From Rhodosporidiobolus odoratus (taxonomy: Eukaryota > Basidiomycota > Microbotryomycetes > Sporidiobolales > Sporidiobolaceae), in assembly GCA_034387635.1 (NCBI GenBank), contig JAOANU010000015.1, positions 1 through 64,000 of the forward strand: a stretch of DNA of 64,000 nt, given 5' to 3'. The notes below the pieces were generated by a model, which had not been told where the DNA came from, did not search any database, and saw nothing but the letters and a program-made list of their open reading frames with translations. The position numbers and the translations under genes were made by a program. Shown in pieces: positions 47,828 to 62,649 of the stretch (the stretch's first letter is position 1; the number at the start of each line of letters is the position of its first letter).

Positions 47828-50009
47828 CTATCCCAGCTTCTCTGCGTCTGGTGCTGGCCTCGGGTTCAGCGCAGCAGCAGCGGCGCGCGCCCTCTTTTCG
47901 TGGAACTCGACAGTAGCGTACCCTGGACATAGAATCTGTTAGTTCGTCTCGACATGAGAGAGCGCTGGTCGGTACGTACATCCTCCGCCTGCGAGGGTGA
48001 GAACAATGCCGATGACATTGGTCCTGTTCAGGGAAAGGTTGAAGATGAGAACGGCGAGGACGATGGTGAGAACCTGCTTGACGTTGGCTGCGGACATTGA
48101 CCCAGGTCAGCTTTGGCTGAGACGAAGAGCAGTCACATCGTCCGTACCGGCGACCGTCATGGTCAAAGCGCTCGTCTTCTTATTGGCAGAGAAGGAGACG
48201 ACATTGAGGCCGAAAGCGATGGCGCCATTGACAGCGAGCGCAATGGCCTTATGCCGCGTCATCTCCGTCGCACCGTACTCGCGCACGCGCTCCAGCTCGC
48301 CCGACCACCACCCGAAGAACACGCACTGCATGAAGGCGAGTGGCGACATGCGGACGAGGAGATCCAGCGGGTGAAGCTTGAGCCGACCGACCTGAACGCG
48401 GTTGGTGATGATGGTCTTCATCGCCGCGAGTAGCGTTCCGATGAGCGTCAGTATGAAGCCCCACGCTGTGAAGGAGTAGTCGCCGTAAGTCGCGAAGACG
48501 ACACCGGCAACGACCGGAACGAGTGACAGGTACGTCTCGCGCGAATGCCGCTTGTGGAAGAACGTGACGGCGATAATGATGGTGAAGAGCGGGGTCATCG
48601 CGCGGACAACTTGGTGGAACTATGGGGCGAGACAAGTCAGCGCTATCTAAGGTCTATTTCGGAGGGAAACGCCGATGATGCGGAACTATGACCCACCGGA
48701 ACCGAAACGAGGTGCAAGCTGAGGTTGCTGACAGCGATGTTGATGGTGTATAGACCGGAAAACATCAGCATGATGCCGTTCTCCTTGGTCGTTAACCGGG
48801 TTTGGGTGAAGAACCCTCGCTGCAAGGCGATCTGCGTCCCGATCGTTCCGCTCAGCATCTGGATCGCCGTGAGCGTCCACGGAAAGGGGAAGCCCTGTAG
48901 GACGAGCTTGTTGAAGAGAGTGAGCCCGAGGTTGAAGGCGAAGTAGAGAAGGAGCCACGCCGTCGGGGTGTCGAAGCGGTTCGCGAGGCTAGGAGAACCG
49001 GTGAGTTGTCGAGAGGAGAGTAAGGGATGCGTTCCCGCCGAGTAGTTCGAGATATGCGCGCCGCGACCTTTCGCCGCCATATTTGGGGAAGGGGTGCGTG
49101 ACACTTGTCGGTACGACGAGCTCGAGTAGGCGGCGTCACTTCCATCCGAGGCCGATGATATGGGAATTGCGGAGTAGAGCTTCTGCGAGGCCTGAGAAGT
49201 CATCGGAGGGGACTGGTGTAGGGCGGTTGCGCCAGGAGCGTCGGCGTAGGAAGGATGAATTTGCGAAGGACTGAACGGGGTCGCTCCGTCGAGCGGCTGT
49301 TGGACCGCGAGGGACCCTGAGCTAGCTGCTGCGCCATTGAATGGCCACGTCGGAGTGTTTCCCGTGCCATTTGCTTGCTTCTTCTCGTCCAACGGGATGT
49401 AGAGGCTCGACGGACGGGGTGCCCTTGAAACGGAAGGCGAGGTGTTGTGCGCGGCGAAAGAGGTAGAGGATGAAGCGGATGCCGGGGCAGAGGCGGAGCC
49501 TTGGTAGGCGTGGGACGAAGAAGGCTGGCTCGAAGGCAAAGGTGCGAAGGGATCAAAGGTGCGCGGCGAGGAGCCGCCGCTAGCTTGGTGCACGGTCGTC
49601 ATGATGGGTCCGGCAGTGGCGGATGGCGGCGAGTTGTCAGGCGTAGGGGTCTGAATGGTTTGGCGAGGCGGCGTTGCAAGAGCCTGCAAGTGACGGGAAG
49701 AGGAGATGAGCCGACGGGAAAGTCAGTAACAACCTCGGGGATTCGAAGACGCACTCGGTACTCGTTCGAGTGCTTCTGCCGGTCTATCTGCTCAGTATGT
49801 CCGTCGTCGTACGCGTGCGAGTCGGGAGAGGGATTGCTCGAACGGGAGTAGTCTAGCGGGGTGGGATAATGCGAAGAGATGGACTGAAAGGCGTGGGCAG
49901 GTGCGGCGTTGTTTGTGTAGGTGCTGTGACTGTGGCTGGTGGTGTACTCGTTTGGCGGAGATGGATATGATGTTGTGAAAGAGCGAGTGGAGGTGGGCGT
50001 CGCGAACAT
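47828..50009 (-). CDS. Triose-phosphate-transporter-family (nucleotide-sugar/solute) carrier
   Basis: Multispanning DMT-superfamily carrier. The N-terminal ~310 residues are Ser/Pro-rich and cytosolic (SPSVSRAPRPSSLYIPLDEK). The membrane part starts TAWLLLYFAFNLGLTLFNKL with the TPT-domain hallmark FNKxVL, then FPFPWTLTAIQMLSGTIGTQ, ISVSNLSLHLVSVP-like and FHQVVRAMTPLFTIIIAVTF. It runs through about ten hydrophobic helices to TNVIGIVLTLAGGGWYATVE. The last intron, read from a GTACGT donor to a TCCAG acceptor, gives the C-terminus GGWYATVEFHEKRAR ending at 47828. Family members move nucleotide sugars or phosphorylated metabolites across Golgi/ER membranes; the substrate cannot be told from the sequence. 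Confidence 0.88.
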
Positions 50010-50492
50010 GCAACTACGAGGGAGAACTGGTAGAGAGTGGTGAGGGGGGTCGAGCTGATTCGACTGGGTCTTTGTTAAACTCCGACGAGCTGTTATGGAG
50101 GTCGAGTGAGGGCAGAATGAGTGATTTTAGGACGAGGCGGGAAAAGGAAATCGAGCGAATTCGAAGGCCCGAAGGGGAACCGTTCGCGTTTGTTTGTTGA
50201 TGGGGGAAAGACAGTGATCGGGTCACCCGCGTGTCACTTGAGGCTCACTCAACAGCCCAGTGCTTTCAAGTCCTGTAGGTTGGAAGAGTGGTAATCACAA
50301 GACTCCAAAGCGGTGTTAATGTTCCCTTCTCGGGAGCCGTGCGATTGCGGAAAGAGGCGCGAGCACCTCATTTCCATTGTTTCTCCTATTGGAAAGTACA
50401 TCTCAACACCAACAAAACTGAATTCGCTGTCTTCCCGCGTAGCTTGGAACGAGATGGTTCCGTCGAACGTCGAAGCGGGGGGAAAAGAAAAA

Positions 50493-50581
50493 AGTCCCGA
50501 GAGCGGATTGAACGCCCGACCTGACGATGTACCGATCATAGCAGACTGGAGTCGCCCGCTCTGCCACTGAGCTATCAAGAC
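50493..50581 (-). tRNA. tRNA-Trp (CCA), intron-containing
   Basis: 89 nt including a short intron of about 17 nt after the base 3' of the anticodon. The acceptor stem GTCTTGA pairs with TCGGGAC, discriminator T. The D-arm is TAGCTCAGTGGCAGAG. The anticodon stem GGCGA/TCGTC flanks CTCCAG with anticodon CCA, and the T-arm contains GCGTTCAATCCGC. A T run follows the 3' end. It is paired in inverted orientation with the gene at 50848. Confidence 0.88.
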
Positions 50582-50847
50582 TATAGGAGAGGGCGAGCTA
50601 AAATTTGCGTCATGATAGTGTTTTGTACACAGTCGAGCTCTTCCCGTATACGTACAGTAAGTCATCGAGAGCTATGGCGCCTCTGCCGGCTTTGGGCTGT
50701 TCGGAAATGCACATCACAATGACGTGACCCCAAAGTCAGCCCGCGTATCGCAAGGAGCGAAGTATTGCCAGACCTAGAGAGCGCGCGCCTGCGGGAAACT
50801 AAAAGCGTGATTTTCTATTTGGAATACTTGAAACCGCTAGTTATCTA

Positions 50848-50936
50848 GTCTTGATAGCTCAGTGGCAGAGCGGGCGACTCCAGTCTTCCATGATCGGCAC
50901 ATCGTCAGGTCGGGCGTTCAATCCGCTCTCGGGACT
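50848..50936 (+). tRNA. tRNA-Trp (CCA), intron-containing
   Basis: Same mature sequence as the minus-strand copy; only intron positions differ (TCTTCCATGATCGGCAC against TCTGCTATGATCGGTAC). A TTTTTT terminator follows directly. The two genes point away from each other with 266 bp between them. No other gene was seen in 50010-51159. Confidence 0.88.
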
Positions 50937-51159
50937 TTTTTCTTGCGCTTCCGGCGCTCTACATCGTCTCCGCACCTCTTCCGAGCACACCAGCTGATGC
51001 ATCAGGCTGTCGCATTGTGACCGTGCCCAGCGACGTCTTTTTTGCCAAGTGTCCTGAGAGCGACCCCACCTTGTTTGGACAGCCGCCATCGTCACTTCGT
51101 CCTACTCGACATCTACTTCCTGCTGCGATCACAGCTTGAACTTCCCGCTTAGTACCTGT

Positions 51160-54100
51160 ATGCCTTCAGCTGCGGTGCGGTCACCAACTCCGCTAGACGA
51201 ACTCCGCCGCCACAGTCAGGAATCACTCGCCAACCTTCGTCCGTCAGAGTACTCAATTCGCACCTGGATCAACATTGCCCGCGTCGCCTTTGAGGGCGCG
51301 GATCGCGCATGGAAGGCTGGGAGAAGCAACGCAGACGGGCACAAGGTTGCGGAAGCGTTTCTGGAATATAAGAAGGCAGCAGGGTAAGTACCGAATCACC
51401 CGATCACGGTGCTGGAGGTTGGCACTGAAGTTGCGGGAAAGGTTCGTATCGCACTGCAACTCTCGTGACGGGCTGAACACATCCGCTTGATAGTCGGGAG
51501 GGAGCAGCCAGCAGAACCTCGTCGTTCCTACCCCAGTGGTAGTGGACTAACACCCATCTCTGACAGGTGCCTACACCTAGCTACACATCACCCAGACTAT
51601 CCGGACTTGGCTCGAAGCAGTAGTCCCGACTATCGAGCTATTGTGGAACTGTTGCAGGTCAGGATTTCCTCGCTTTTCTGCCTCCTTGCACGCGGACTGA
51701 CCCGTTCCTACGATGAACAGACTGCGAAGGAGGCCCGCCAGTCAAATCAGGATGTTGTTGAATGGCTCGAACGGCGGGAGGATATGCGGAACAGACAACA
51801 TCCGAATGGGTCGAGGAATCTGACGATGTCGGTGGGCAGTAGCGGTTCAGAGAACGGAGGTGTGCGACCAGAAGCCGGATCCAACCACCCGCAGGCCAGG
51901 TGAGTTTTATCTAGACCTTGCCTAGGCCTACCCAATTGGCTTACTATGCTACTCGCAGCTCTTCCGCACCTCACCGACCTGGGCCTGTCAAAACCCCTTC
52001 CTTTCCCACGACTACTCTCGCCGAAAGGATGGCCGCTCTCCGAGCTTCAGGCCTATCTAGCACCAGCATTCCTTCCCACGCAGGTCATAGTATAATACAG
52101 GTACCTCGCGCCTCTACCCCTTCCACTTCCTCCTTCGCTGCCCCGTCCTCGCCCAAACGATCAGCAACGCCCACGCTCCCCGCGTCCTCTCCACGAAGTG
52201 GGGTATCCGCTTTGCCCCCCTCGCCGCCAACCAGCCCTCCTACGAAGAAAGGCGATCTAGCAGCGGATGATGCCGCCGGAAGGTCAGGAAGCGCGCCGCC
52301 GGTTCTACCTTATTCCAATGTACAGGAGGCAGCTACCGCATGGACAGCGGGGATGGAGGGGCTGCAGTTTCGGCAAGAAGGGGGGGCACCTATCGCCAAG
52401 AGGGCGAATGGTGTGTTGGATCGAGGGCCAGCAGGTGGCGTCTCCCTCGCCCCCGAAGCGCGTGGGCCTCACAGCGACTTGAGCGACATGTCTACCCCGT
52501 CGACGTTCGGGTCAAGCTTTCCCAGCCTCGACGACTTCGAACAACGGGTCGATGGCAGTTCTACGTCAGCAGCCGCAGCTACGCTTCCACACTTTCCTTC
52601 CGTTCCGACCATCGAGCCTTCTTCGCTTGCTTCTTCCGTTAAGCACTCCAGGCCCCCTCCGCCTCGTCCGCCCAAGCCGTCCCACGTTGACGCATCAACC
52701 TTTGAGCGCCAGCAGCGCGAGCGCGCGGACGCACTGGCGAAGGTCGCGGCAGGACACGAACCCGATGCGACGACAGCTCGCTCTCCCGCACCTCCCCGGA
52801 CAGGTCTTCCAGCGGCACTCGTTCCTGGTGCAACACCGCCAACCACGATTCCTTCGCATATGGTCCCCCTTCCTCCCCCTTCAGCTTCGACCCAGCGTTT
52901 TCCTATCCCGTTCTCCACTGAAGTTCGACCTCGCGAACTCTTCCAGTACTTCCAAACACACCAGGCTGAGCGAGGGCAAGGTCCTCGAGTGCTTTTACTG
53001 GATGTTCGAAGCAGGGATGAGTACGAACGAGCGCGAATTCGAGGCGAGACGGTCTGCTTGGAACCAGTCAGCTTGCGGCATGGGTAAGCACCTCTTCATA
53101 CCCTCCGGTAGCGCTGTACTTACCCGCTATCCTCTTGCACAGTATCAAGAGTTCCGACATCGAGAATTCCCTCTCCCTCGCGCCGCCGCACGAAGCCCAA
53201 CTCTTCGCTGCTCGACATCATTACGACATGGTCGTGATCTACGATCGCTCTTCCACTACTATCCCTACGGCTGCTCCACCCAGCAGCGCGTCCGAAGCGC
53301 AGCGGGTTCTCTGGAATCTCGGAACGGCCATTTACGAGCGCGAGTTCTCCAAGGCGCTCAAGCGACAACCCGTCCTCCTTCGGGGCGGCTGGGACGCATG
53401 GGAGAGTCAGGTTGGGCTTGACGGCGCTGTTGGCAAGGGCGCTTCCGAGGCGACGGCACGGTTGAGATCTGTGCCGGAAGATGCGACGTCAGCCGAGGCG
53501 AAGCGAACGAATCGAAGAGCAGCAGTCCTACCTCCCGATGTCCGGGGTAGGGGAATGGTGTTGAGGAATGAACGAGAAGTACGTTGCTTTCCGTATAATC
53601 GGACTCGCCTCAGCGCTGACTTTGCACCTGTTCAGGCTGCCTCTTCCGCTACTGCTCAAACGTCTCGAGCCGAGGCAGCTTATCGTCCCGGTCCTGCATC
53701 ATTGAACCACGCCGCCTCGAACGGTGTCATCTCTCCTCGATTAGCCATGCCACCCGTAGCAGCCCAACGCTCCGGTCCCGCTCCCGCTTACGACCCGTTC
53801 GCCGCTCCTCCTCATGCCTCGCGTCCTCCATATACTCAGCCTCACTTTGAGGGCTACTCTCTACCGACGTCGACTTCCACTTCGCCTGCAATTCCTCGCA
53901 CGCGGAGCGATGTCCCCGATCTTTACGCCGCTTCTCAATCGCGACCGTCTCCTTACGCCAACGGCGACTATACCCGCTCTTCCTTCGACTATGCCCGGCC
54001 CTCCATCGACTATCCCCAACTGCAACCTCGCCCGTCACCTTCCACTGTGCAAGCCTCTCGACCGCCACCAGCGCCTTCCTATTCCGCCGTACCACCAGTG

Positions 54101-55692
54101 CCCCTTGCTCGACCACCACCAGTCAAGCCTGCGCCAATCCGCTCGAACTCGTCTTTCTCGAGTTTGCAGCTGGCCCAGTATACATCGGCGCACTCCCAAT
54201 TCCCCACCCTCATCAGTTTCGACGAGGGCATCATTGGGCTTAGCGGGCTGAAAAACCTCGGCAATACGTGCTACATGAACTCGACGATTCAGTGCCTAAG
54301 CGCAGCCATACCTTTCGCCAAGTACTTCACCGGTCAGCAACGCTTCTGCCTCGCTTGCTGATACCGCTGCTTGCTGACCTCACCGTGTTCTGCCCTCAGG
54401 CGGTGTCTATCGAAAGGACATCAACACGGTCAACCCACTCGGCTCCAAGGGCGCTCTCGCCAACGCTGTGGCTGAGCTCATTCGGGCTCTCTGGGCTCAG
54501 CAGTACAACTTCCTTTCACCCGTCACTTTCCGCGAGCAGATCTGCCGAGTCGCACCTCAGTTCCGTGGGTCAGATCAGCACGACGCCCAAGAATTCCTCG
54601 GCTTCCTACTCGACGGCCTACACGAGGACTGCAACTACGTCGTCAAGAAACCGCCGCCGATCGAGATGACGCCGGAACGGGAGCACGACCTCGAGACGCT
54701 TCCACCGCAACTCATGAGCGAACGAGAGTGGTCGATCTATAAGATGCGGAACGACAGCTTCATCGTGCGATGCTTCCAGGGGCAATTCCGTAATCAGCTG
54801 CGGTGCTTGACTTGCGACAAGGTGTGTCGGCACTCCCCTCCTTCCCCCTCGCAATTTGCCTAACCCGTTTGCTTGCAGACCTCGACTACGTACAATACTT
54901 TCATGCCCCTGTCGGTGCCCATTCCTGCCGGTCGGGGTATTAGTCGAGTCAGTCTCGTCGCCTGCCTTGAGAACTTTGTCCGGGACGAGATCCTTGACAA
55001 GGACGATGCGTGGTACGGGAAGTCCACTTACCCCTCGCGGGATTCTGCTGAACACAGTCCGCCGCGCGCAGGTTCTGTCCGCGATGCAAGAAGAACCGCA
55101 AAGCCGTCAAAAAGCTGTCGCTATCGAAGCTGCCGCCAATCCTCGTCATCCACCTCAAACGCTTCTCCTTCCATGGTCCGTTCAGTGACAAGGTTCGTGT
55201 CTTTCCCAGCTAGCTCAACCTCTTTACGTGTCATTTTACTGGCTGACAAGTGGGCGCAGATTGAAACGCAAGTTCAGTACCCCCTTACCGGCCTCGACCT
55301 CAACGCCTTCGTCCCGCCTCCACTGATGGACCAGCGTGGCAAAGCGGTCAACGAGGCACCTCCAAAAGGCTACTCGTACGATCTCTTCGGTGTGACGAAC
55401 CACTATGGCAATCTCAGCAGCGGGCATTAGTACGTCCTGCCTCGCGTTTCCCTTCTTGGATCTGGAAATCCGACTCGGCGACTGATGGTTCGTCCATGCG
55501 CAGCACCGCCTTTATCCGTAGTGGTCGCGAATGGTTCAACATCGGCGACTCGAAAGTCACGCCGTGCGATCCCGGGGTCGTACATTCGGTATGCCTTCTT
55601 GCCTTGCTCTTTCCCCTCAAGCTCGAACTCACCGTGGCTTCTTCGCGCAGGCCAAGTCCGCCTACATTCTCTACTACGCCATGCGCACCTAG
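51160..55692 (+). CDS. DOA4: Ubiquitin carboxyl-terminal hydrolase with MIT-like and rhodanese domains (Doa4 type)
   Basis: Cysteine protease that recovers ubiquitin from cargo at endosomes. Start ATG at 51160 ([15 protein letters not shown]). The N-terminus is a helical MIT-like region ([20 protein letters not shown] type, then [10 protein letters not shown]). A long Pro/Ser linker follows, then a rhodanese-like domain ([20 protein letters not shown] ... [12 protein letters not shown]), as in Doa4/USP8. The USP domain starts [20 protein letters not shown] with the catalytic Cys. [18 protein letters not shown] follows, then the zinc pair CLTCDK and [22 protein letters not shown], and the catalytic His in [16 protein letters not shown]. 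It ends at 55692 after [11 protein letters not shown]. About ten introns. The rhodanese domain lacks an obvious catalytic Cys ([10 protein letters not shown] lies elsewhere), as in non-enzymatic homologues. Confidence 0.92.
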
Positions 55693-56185
55693 ATTTTCCA
55701 CCTCCGCTTTGCCCCTCTGCCCATCTCACCGTCGCTGCCTCTCGTCGTTACACCCCGCACTGAGCCTGTCTTCCTAAACCTTTCTTGTACCATCTCTGTA
55801 TTTTCAGCCGTATCGCACCCTTCGTCTACGTCGTACTTCCGTAATGCAGTGTTATCTGTCAGATGCAAACAGACTTTGGTGCCGCATTCTCGAGTCTCTC
55901 TCGACGGTTGGGTCATGGCGAGTTCTGCGATTAGGCTTGCACGCGGCAATGGGAGTAACGACCGGGCGGCCTGCGGGCGGGCGCGTAGAAGTGTCGACTG
56001 AGCTACACCGAACAATGAAAGGGAGAAGCGTGCAAGCATGGAAGAAAAGCCGAAAGAGGAAGAAGCCGAACGAGGTAGTAGGGGGTGCAATAAGAGCAAG
56101 AGGGGAAGACATGGACAAGCGGTGACATGACAGTTGGTATACAAGATGCCAGGAGGGTATAAGTGAAGCAAAGGTAGGGGCAGAC

Positions 56186-58562
<2,377 letters not shown>

Positions 58563-59025
58563 GTTTGGTTGATGAGCAAACGGTGCGGTTGTTGTCGTGT
58601 TGTAGAGGAAGAGAAAGGGGAAGAAAAGGAACAGGTTGACTTGTAGAGAGTGTGAGCTGGTGCTGTGTTGCAGTCTTGACACTGACCCTGTCCGTGTGTC
58701 TAACAAGGGGAGTTGAAGAACAAGGGAGGCTCGAGAGAGTGGAGAATCCAACTTGGACAGGAGTCGCAGCGGGGGGGAAGAGGTGTGTGCCCTCCGAGAG
58801 GCTCAAGCGCACAGCTTCTCCGATCCAACCAGACAACCGCACTGCCGTCGGTTCGAAGGCGAAGGCAGCCTGCAGCGAGTCCAGGAGAAGCAGCAGCCAC
58901 ACAGGCCAATTGCCGTAGATGGGCAAAGACGGCGACAGGGCAACCAGAAAAGGGAAGCCTTCTCAACTCGGAATAAAACGTCGTCCGCCTCCCGTCCTCC
59001 AGTCACGGACCACCCCGACGAATCT

Positions 59026-60145
59026 TCAGAGACGCTTCTCGAAATCGAGTATTTCCTGCAAGTCTGCCAGCAGCTTCTCCCCCTGTCCCTCGCCGTGGTC
59101 GAAAGGCAACACCGGCCGACGAAGGACGCCGCGGTCCCCGTCTAGCTCCTGCAAGGCGTACTTGGTACCGGTTACGACTGCCTTCTGCAGCGTCCAGTCC
59201 GCAAGAGATACGAGAGATCGAGGTCTGGCGGCGCGGCAACGGCGGAAGGGTCACCGTTACCGCAAAGCGCAGGAAAGGTGCTGTTGCAAAGCTTGAGGCG
59301 GGTTCTCCAGTGGGCGATACGGCATATCGTGAGCAATGCTAGATATATAAGGCAGAGTCGGACCTACCGGCCTGATTTCGGCACTTCCACTGCCGATAGA
59401 ACCGCAAGTCAGCTTGACGTCAACGATATTGGTTGCGGCCGAGGGTACTGGAAGCACTGCCTCGATATCAGTCGGATCAAGAGGATAGACGAACGTACTT
59501 CCGGCAATGGGTTCGCTGACCATGTCGACGCCAGCGGAGACATCGCAATTGGGCTTGCTGCCTCACAAAAGAAAAGCCTTGCGCCTGCCTCGCCCGGAGC
59601 GCCTGCGAAGTCGCCTGAAAAGCAAACGATCAGCTCAGTGAGCCGGCGAAGGACGAAGGGGAAGCAACGGACCAGGAGAAATCACAATCACACAATCCGC
59701 CCGTTCCTCCCCCGCTTCCTTCGTCAGTTCAATGGCCTCGCGGGTCGAGCTTGTGCCAGTGTCTACGACGAGAGGGAGCTTGGAAAGCTCGGGTCTTAAT
59801 TCGAGAACTTTGCGGGCGAATTTGCTCACTTCATTGCGCTCGGAATGCGTGAGGTGAACGGCTGCAGATGGGGGTGCAGCGAGATCGCAAGGCACGTCCT
59901 GATAAGTAGCCGAGCAGGTCAGCAAGAAGCGGGCCGATGCAATAGACGCACTTTCTCCCATGCTGCCGAGCGCCACGACGCCAACTGAACAATGCAAAGA
60001 TAGTCAGCCTTTTCTTCCCTCCGAAAATGCTGCAGTGCGGCACGTGCCACCGGCTCCGGCGGCCACATATTGCACATGCTTCTTGTACGTCATTGCGTCG
60101 AGGTCCTGCTCGTGAGTTGTCGAGATAGAAGGTGCTGAGCGGGGC
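59026..60145 (-). pseudogene. Decayed dihydrodipicolinate-synthase/HOGA-family aldolase gene
   Basis: Family blocks occur in correct order on the minus strand: EQDLDAMTYKKHVQYV, VGVVALGSMGE, VHLTHSERNEV, TSSTREAIELTKEAGEE, DCVIVISPG, FFCEAASPIA, AGVDMVSEPIAG, PSAATNIVDVKLTCGSIG, PASSFATAPFLRFAV and TKYALQELDGDRGVLRRPVL. Several introns remain spliceable. The frame is broken at least three times. The N-terminal APLSTFYLD and EQDLD blocks are in different frames. A small deletion removes the usual ~10 residues between SPIA and AGVDM with a frame change. The segment between FLRFAV and DWTLQKA, normally about 60 residues including G-x-sDxLLP and NV-P, is missing. The catalytic core is thus lost. 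A living paralogue elsewhere is likely. Confidence 0.75.
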
Positions 60146-60501
60146 GTAAAAACAGTGTGAGAGAAGTTGTCAATTTTAAGTTGTCGATTTTTGGAGAAGC
60201 TGCGAAGCGAAAAGCGGGTTAACATACAACGGCAGATGGTAGGGTCGAGTACGCACGTACAAAAGTGAAGGAGGAACGCTTAAGACTTGCAGAGGGACAG
60301 CGAGTAAGCGTGCGGAAGTGGGGAACAGTTGAAAGAGGCGGCGGTAGGCCACCGCCGTCATGTCACGGGAGAGGACAAGGCGGGAGCATAGCTGCGGTAC
60401 AGTGGTACTTCTGATTCGTATAGACCAGCCCCGCCGGCTTATTGAGTGGGTGGTCGGATGAGCCTCGGCTGCGAGTGCTTGTCCTCCTCACACGCGCTCG
60501 T

Positions 60502-62077
60502 ATGACTGAACCAGCCAGCAGTTCTCGCCTGGGACTGTGTGAGACTTGTAACGCCATATCCGCACGATATCGCTGTCCCGCCTGCGCCTTCCCCTCCTGT
60601 TCCCTCGCCTGTTCAACCGCGCACAAACTCGCCAAAGAATGCTCAGGCATCGCACCGCCAGTCTGGTCAAGACCGATACAGGCGAACGAGATGACTTGGG
60701 GTAGTTTGATGCGCGATCAGTCGTACATAGCAGGAGTCGGCAGAGCGGTCGAAGAAGTAGGAAAGCAACTCGTCGCCGACAAGGTCATCCCACAGGGCAG
60801 GGGGCCAGGAAAAGGTAGAGAGGAGGCAGAGACGGTCAGGTTAGACGAGAGGAGCGACAAAGAGGAGCGTATGGTGCGGGAGGCACGGAATGAAGGTGTC
60901 GAGCTCGTCTTGCTGCCCAAGGGAATGAGCAAGCGGAACAGAAACGGGACGAGGTGGGATGCCAAGTACGTCTTGATTCTGTGTTCTCGGACGCGTGTGT
61001 TCTCTCAGAGCTCACGGACTGCTGCGTAGGAACAACCGCCTCGAATGGACTGTCGAGGTGTCATTTCAACCTCGACCATCTACCTCTTCTTCCTCCTCCG
61101 CCGCCCAGCCTATCTCCTTCACCACCGTCCCTCAAGCATCCTCGTCATCTATGTACTCCGTCCTCTCTGCTGCACTCGCCTCTCGCGACAAAAAAGGCAA
61201 GGGCAAAGCGGTCGACCCAGAAGACGTCCCGTGGGCGTTGGCGGAAAAGGCTTGGGTTGAGCAGTTGAAGCCGGTAAAGACGAGTAAGACGGCGGACGAG
61301 GCCAAGTCTACGATTGTCGAGCCTGTCGAAGCGGCTGGGAACGGAGTCGGGGAAGATAAAGAGAATGAACCGAATGAGTATGACGAAGCGACTGGGGAGG
61401 ACGCGCAATATGAGGAAGCCCAGGTCCCAGTAAAAGATGCCGAAGACCCTGTCCCGTCAACGTCCACTATACCCTCTCAGCCTCCCTCGAACACAAATTC
61501 CGCCCCAGCTGCTCCACCCGCCCCTGTCGCCAACGAGGAATCTCCCTTCATCCTCCTGCTCACATCCTTCGTTCGCCCTTCCCCTTCAACCGAGTCCGAC
61601 GCTTCTCACGACCTCTCAGCTCCCGCTTCTGAGCCCGCCAAGCCTGCCCGTTTCCCTGCCCGCCGGCTCTACCAAATCCACCCTTCTACCTTTCTAACCC
61701 TCCGAGACGCCCTATCTGGCGCGACCCTCCTCGAGCATCCTACATTCGAGCTCTGGCCACGTGAGGCATTCTTGCGGCAGCAACTACTGGGGAAGATCAA
61801 GGTGGTGGAAAAGCCGGATGCGGACAGCGTGCGGGCGGCTTATGCTGCTTCGGCGGAACGAGGTCGCGGGCGGGGGCGAGGACGAGGACGAGGAGATTCG
61901 GGTAGAGGTGGCGGTGGACGAGGAAGAGGCGGATACGCTCAAGGTGGGTGGGAAGGCGGAGGTGGTGGCGAACGGCAGGAGGGACGGTCGCAAGACAGCG
62001 GCTGGGGGAAACGCGCTGCGGCATCTAGCGTTGTCGAAGGAGCAGGAGAGGAGAAGAGACCACGGCTGGAGGCGTAG
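60502..62077 (+). CDS. BCD1: Box C/D snoRNP assembly factor Bcd1 (HIT zinc finger)
   Basis: Nuclear factor required for box C/D snoRNA accumulation. Start ATG at 60502; the first ATG downstream of 60440 is out of frame. The HIT-type zinc finger is complete: Cys13, 16, 25, 28, 33 and 37, His41, Cys47 (LCETC ... RCPAC ... CSLACSTAHKLAKEC). The Bcd1 signature follows: ELVLLPKGMSKRNRNGTRWD joined by one intron to KNNRLEWTVEVSFQ. Then comes a long acidic/Pro-rich insert (containing DKENEPNEYDEATGED), then ARRLYQIHPSTFLTLRDAL and TFELWPREAFLRQQLLGKIK. The end is an RGRGRGRGRGDSGRGGGGRG RGG-type tail and KRPRLEA, expected to bind RNA. It is divergent from the pseudogene. Confidence 0.9.
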
Positions 62078-62649
62078 ACGGGCGAGGTGGCTGTCTTGGC
62101 AAGAAGCAGACCGTCGTGTTCTTTTCTTTGGCGAGATTGGGCGAGAACACGGATGCAAAAGATCTACGGGAAGTTTCGCCACGCGGTAGGGGTGATAGTG
62201 GACTCCAGGCACGTTGCGGTCGGCGCCTCTGGGTAGAGTTCACATCTCGAGCAAGCTGATCCCATCCAATCCCAGCGAGACTCCTGTTTCCCTCGTTCAA
62301 ACTCCGCCAGCGCTTACTTAGACGCTGAACGTGCCTCTTGCGACAACCAGACTCACGTCGTCCACCGCACGGCCACCTAAGCGAGCTTTGCGTGTCATCG
62401 CAGGAACTGAGGTGCTGGCCGTGAGAACGACTTCCCCTTCTCCCCTTCTCATCGACTGACTGGTCAATGATCCAGCCTGATCGCTCTCATCTTGTCCAGA
62501 GCGCCCAGGGAGGAGCATTGGCCGCTTTTGCCTTGCACAAGCAGATGAGGCGTTGGGTCTCGAGGTAAATGGGCGACGAGTGTAGCACTTCAGTCCTGAT
62601 CTGTGTGTACGTCTTTCTGTGTTCTGTATACTATAGCTGAATCAGCTGA

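Noticed and set aside
47712..47981. Alternative hydrophobic C-terminus for the triose-phosphate-transporter-family gene
   Set aside because: The phase-correct splice (GTACGT to TCCAG) gives GGWYATVEFHEKRAR and a stop at 47828, the normal family ending; the longer frame is out of phase.
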